DNA from: Agarivorans albus
GTDB lineage: Bacteria; Pseudomonadota; Gammaproteobacteria; Enterobacterales; Celerinatantimonadaceae
NCBI RefSeq assembly: GCF_019670105.1
Contig: NZ_AP023032.1
Coordinates: forward strand, 2,040,972-2,104,971
Length of the DNA: 64,000 nt
Direction: 5' to 3'
A program made the position numbers and the translations under genes. Every line of letters starts with the position of its first letter. Within the stretch, counting starts at the first letter, position 1. This document shows positions 61,343 through 64,000 of this stretch, one piece after another. The notes beneath the pieces are model-generated. The model searched no databases and was not told where the DNA came from. It was given only the letters and a program-made list of their open reading frames with translations.

Positions 61343-63871
61343 GTGACAGATACTACAGACAGCAAATTGTCTGGCTTTGCTCGAATTGCGGAAGTGTGTG
61401 CCATCGCAATGGGCGCTTTAGGTGTTTACCTAATGGTAGCCTTATTAAGTTTTAATCCGAGCGATCCTAGTTGGTCGCAAACTGCTGGTCAGCAAAGTAT
61501 TGCTAATGCTGCGGGAAGTTCTGGTGCTTGGTTTGCCGACTTACTGTTGTTTAGTTTTGGTTTTATGGCTTATAGCATGCCGTTTATTTGTGGTTTGTTG
61601 GCTTGGGCCTTGTTTTGGCGCCCTTGTCCTATAGCCCAAGTAAACTTCTTCACCTTAGGTCTCAGGCTAATTGGCTTTGTATTCACCTTCGTTAGCTTAA
61701 CCACGCTAGCGAGCATTCATATTGATGATTTTCATTTCTTTTCTTCAGGAGGCTTAGTGGGAGATATCTTCACTCAGCTAATGATTCCAGTGTTTGGCTT
61801 GCTTGGCACTAGCATTATTTTATTAGCCGTTTTTGCCGGTGGTATTACCTTGTTTACCGGTCAATCTTGGGTTCAGTTTGTAGAGCAACTTGGTGGGGGC
61901 CTTAACTCAACTTACCGTGCAATAGTGAGTTTTCCTGAACGTTTACGTAATAAAAAACAGCGCGAGTTAGAGCAAGATGTTCTTATGAGGGATTTTGCTA
62001 CTGAGTCTTCATCACAAGAACCTGCTCAAAGTGACTTATCAGCAGGTAATGAAGAACTTCAACAGGATTTTGTTGAAGAGCAAAATACATATCAAGAGCC
62101 AACGCTCGAGCAAACTGTTTACTCAGAGCCAGAAACCTCTGTTGCTGTTGAGCCTAGTTTCTCCATGGACAGTGACTTTGAAGCAGAGTTGTCACAGGCA
62201 AAAGAAGATATTGAATTTGCTTACGAAGATGAAGCGATTGATCCACCAAGTGTGATTATCGATGATACCGCTCCTGAGCCCATGCCTGATATCCCTTTTG
62301 ACGGTGAAACTGTCGCTGTGGCTAAACCGCCTGCAGCTAAACCCGCAGTGCCGGTAAAACCTGCTCAACCAAGGTTAAGCCGTTTACCTGATATGAATTT
62401 GTTGGATAGACCCGACAAAAAAGCTAACCCAATTTCACCAGAAGAATTAGAGCAAGTTTCTCGTTTGGTTGAAGCAAAGCTGCTTGATTTTAATATTCAA
62501 GCATCAGTAGTTGCCGTTCATCCTGGCCCAGTAATTACCCGTTTTGAGCTCGATTTAGCGCCAGGGGTTAAAGTTAGCAAAATTACTAACTTGTCTAAAG
62601 ATTTAGCACGCGCGCTGTCTGCTATTAGTGTGCGGGTAGTGGAAGTGATACCTGGTAAGTCGGTGATTGGATTAGAATTACCTAACCGTTATCGTGAGAT
62701 TGTTTATCTTAGCGAAGTTATTGATAGCAGTACCTTCCATCAGTCAAAGTCGCCTTTAGCTATGGTGCTAGGCAAAGATATCGCCGGTCAACCGGTGGTC
62801 GCAGATTTGGCAAAAATGCCTCACTTGTTAGTTGCAGGTACTACTGGTTCTGGTAAGTCGGTGGGCGTAAACGTAATGATTGTGAGTCTTCTGTATAAAT
62901 CAACACCAGAAGATGTTCGGATGATTATGATCGACCCTAAAATGTTGGAGCTTTCAGTTTACGAGGGTATTCCTCATTTGTTGTCTGAAGTTGTTACCGA
63001 CATGAAAGAAGCGGCGAATGCTTTACGTTGGTGTGTTGGCGAAATGGAAAGACGCTACAAGTTAATGTCTGCAATGGGAGTGCGAAACCTTAAAGGTTTC
63101 AACCAAAAAGTGGTAGATGCTATTGAGTCCGGCAACCCAATTGTTGATCCATTGTGGAAGCCTGAAGACAGTATGGCTGAAACTGCGCCAACCTTAGAAA
63201 AACTACCTCATATTGTGGTCATCATTGACGAGTTTGCCGACATGATGATGATTGTGGGTAAAAAAGTTGAAGAGTTAATTGCACGTATTGCACAAAAAGC
63301 CCGTGCGGCAGGTATTCATTTGGTGTTAGCTACTCAGCGACCATCGGTAGATGTTATTACCGGTCTAATTAAAGCGAATATTCCGACTCGTATGGCCTTT
63401 CAAGTTTCTAGCCGTATTGATTCACGTACCATTTTAGACCAGCAAGGCGCTGAAACCTTGCTAGGTATGGGAGATATGCTTTATTTGCCGGCAGGCACTG
63501 GAGTGCCAACCCGTGTTCACGGCGCATTTGTGGACGATCACGAAGTACATGCTGTGGTATCGGCTTGGAAAGAACGTGGCGAGCCAGATTACATTGATGA
63601 AATATTAAATGGTGAGGCTGGTCCCGATGCTATGTTGCCAGGTGAAGTAGCAGAGTCTGATGAAGAGTTAGATGCTTTGTTTGATCAAGCTGTTATGCAC
63701 GTTACAGAAACACGCCGTGGCTCGGTATCTGGCGTACAGCGTAAGTTTAAAATTGGTTATAACCGCGCCGCTCGAATCGTTGAGCAAATGGAAGCTCAGG
63801 GCATTGTTAGTGCACCAGGTCATAACGGTAACCGGGAAGTTATCGCGCCGCCTCCAGTGAGAATTGATTAA
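61343..63871 (+). CDS. ftsK: DNA translocase FtsK
   Basis: 842 residues, GTG start with AAGGGA upstream. Four N-terminal membrane helices (about 20-200), a linker of about 190 residues rich in Glu and Pro, then the RecA-like motor with Walker [13 protein letters not shown] about residue 500 and Walker [13 protein letters not shown]. The C-terminal gamma domain ([24 protein letters not shown]) binds KOPS DNA. It coordinates chromosome dimer resolution and division. The short linker makes it much shorter than E. coli FtsK (1329), but is normal for many gammaproteobacteria. lolA follows. Confidence 0.96.
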   Translation: MTDTTDSKLSGFARIAEVCAIAMGALGVYLMVALLSFNPSDPSWSQTAGQQSIANAAGSSGAWFADLLLFSFGFMAYSMPFICGLLAWALFWRPCPIAQVNFFTLGLRLIGFVFTFVSLTTLASIHIDDFHFFSSGGLVGDIFTQLMIPVFGLLGTSIILLAVFAGGITLFTGQSWVQFVEQLGGGLNSTYRAIVSFPERLRNKKQRELEQDVLMRDFATESSSQEPAQSDLSAGNEELQQDFVEEQNTYQEPTLEQTVYSEPETSVAVEPSFSMDSDFEAELSQAKEDIEFAYEDEAIDPPSVIIDDTAPEPMPDIPFDGETVAVAKPPAAKPAVPVKPAQPRLSRLPDMNLLDRPDKKANPISPEELEQVSRLVEAKLLDFNIQASVVAVHPGPVITRFELDLAPGVKVSKITNLSKDLARALSAISVRVVEVIPGKSVIGLELPNRYREIVYLSEVIDSSTFHQSKSPLAMVLGKDIAGQPVVADLAKMPHLLVAGTTGSGKSVGVNVMIVSLLYKSTPEDVRMIMIDPKMLELSVYEGIPHLLSEVVTDMKEAANALRWCVGEMERRYKLMSAMGVRNLKGFNQKVVDAIESGNPIVDPLWKPEDSMAETAPTLEKLPHIVVIIDEFADMMMIVGKKVEELIARIAQKARAAGIHLVLATQRPSVDVITGLIKANIPTRMAFQVSSRIDSRTILDQQGAETLLGMGDMLYLPAGTGVPTRVHGAFVDDHEVHAVVSAWKERGEPDYIDEILNGEAGPDAMLPGEVAESDEELDALFDQAVMHVTETRRGSVSGVQRKFKIGYNRAARIVEQMEAQGIVSAPGHNGNREVIAPPPVRID

Positions 63872-63879
63872 GAGAAAAG

Positions 63880-64000
63880 ATGAAAAAATTATTAAGTATA
63901 AGTTTTGCGGCTTTGTTATCTGCTCAAGCATTTGCCAATGACGCCGCTAACGAGTTAAGAACGCATCTTGCCGATTTAAAAGGGTTTCAAGCGCAGTTTA
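63880..64000 (+). CDS. lolA: Outer-membrane lipoprotein carrier LolA (partial)
   Basis: Only the first 40 codons are in the window. A signal peptide (KKLLSISFAALLSAQAFA) is followed by NELRTHLADLKGFQAQF, the usual LolA start. LolA carries lipoproteins across the periplasm to LolB. Immediately downstream of ftsK, an order conserved in gammaproteobacteria. Confidence 0.9.
   Translation, partial: MKKLLSISFAALLSAQAFANDAANELRTHLADLKGFQAQF

Overview
The window is a chromosomal segment of a marine-type gammaproteobacterium with moderate G+C. Gene content and order combine features known from Vibrionales, Alteromonadales and Enterobacterales: fadR next to nhaB, nagE divergent from nagBAC, recR-htpG-adk-hemH, purB-hflD-mnmA-rluE-icd and cspD-clpS-clpA-infA-aat-trxB-lrp-ftsK-lolA. 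A chitin-using marine genus such as Agarivorans would fit, but that placement is inference from gene content only. I see no tRNA, rRNA, insertion sequence, prophage or CRISPR array.

Layout. 1-3.5 kb: nhaB (cut by the window edge), fadR, a membrane-anchored glutaredoxin, a manganese exporter gene with an upstream yybP-ykoY riboswitch, and yciH. 3.6-6.5 kb: feoABC behind FNR and Fur sites. 6.5-8.1 kb: a CSS-EAL phosphodiesterase. 8.2-13.2 kb: a GlcNAc locus, with nagBAC divergent from nagE. 13.2-22.7 kb: an accessory stretch with CreA, cupin/AraC, a PEBP-like protein, a GST, a PEP-CTERM-like protein, LysE, and a nitric oxide locus (NorR, a small membrane protein, NnrS) with a sigma-54 promoter and NorR sites, followed by an exported FAH-fold protein and a lipoprotein made of 13-residue repeats. 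23-31.7 kb: glnS, msrA, small unknown genes, a LON-domain protein, miaE, a membrane J-domain protein, roxA and purC.

31.7-44.5 kb: a 956-residue protein shaped like a tripartite hybrid histidine kinase whose recognisable phospho-acceptor positions are missing; a PAP2 phosphatase with a probable beta-barrel tail; then recR, htpG (textbook sigma-32 promoter), a two-gene module of periplasmic solute-binding protein plus diguanylate cyclase inserted before adk, then hemH and a DUF2750 gene. 44.7-46.4 kb: ybiT. 46.4-47.7 kb: a small integron-type gene-cassette region without an integrase, with one full attC site, one truncated attC-like end, a cassette gene for a membrane-anchored tail-collar-like protein, and a second cassette gene broken by an in-frame UGA. 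48.1-64 kb: purB-hflD-mnmA-rluE, icd, cspD, clpSA, infA, aat-bpt, trxB, lrp, ftsK and the start of lolA.

Most of the window is conserved core. The places most worth a second look are the cassette region, the degenerate phosphorelay protein, the binding protein/diguanylate cyclase module, the NorR-NnrS locus and the PAP2-barrel protein. Protein starts were chosen from visible Shine-Dalgarno sequences and family lengths; where they are uncertain this is stated.
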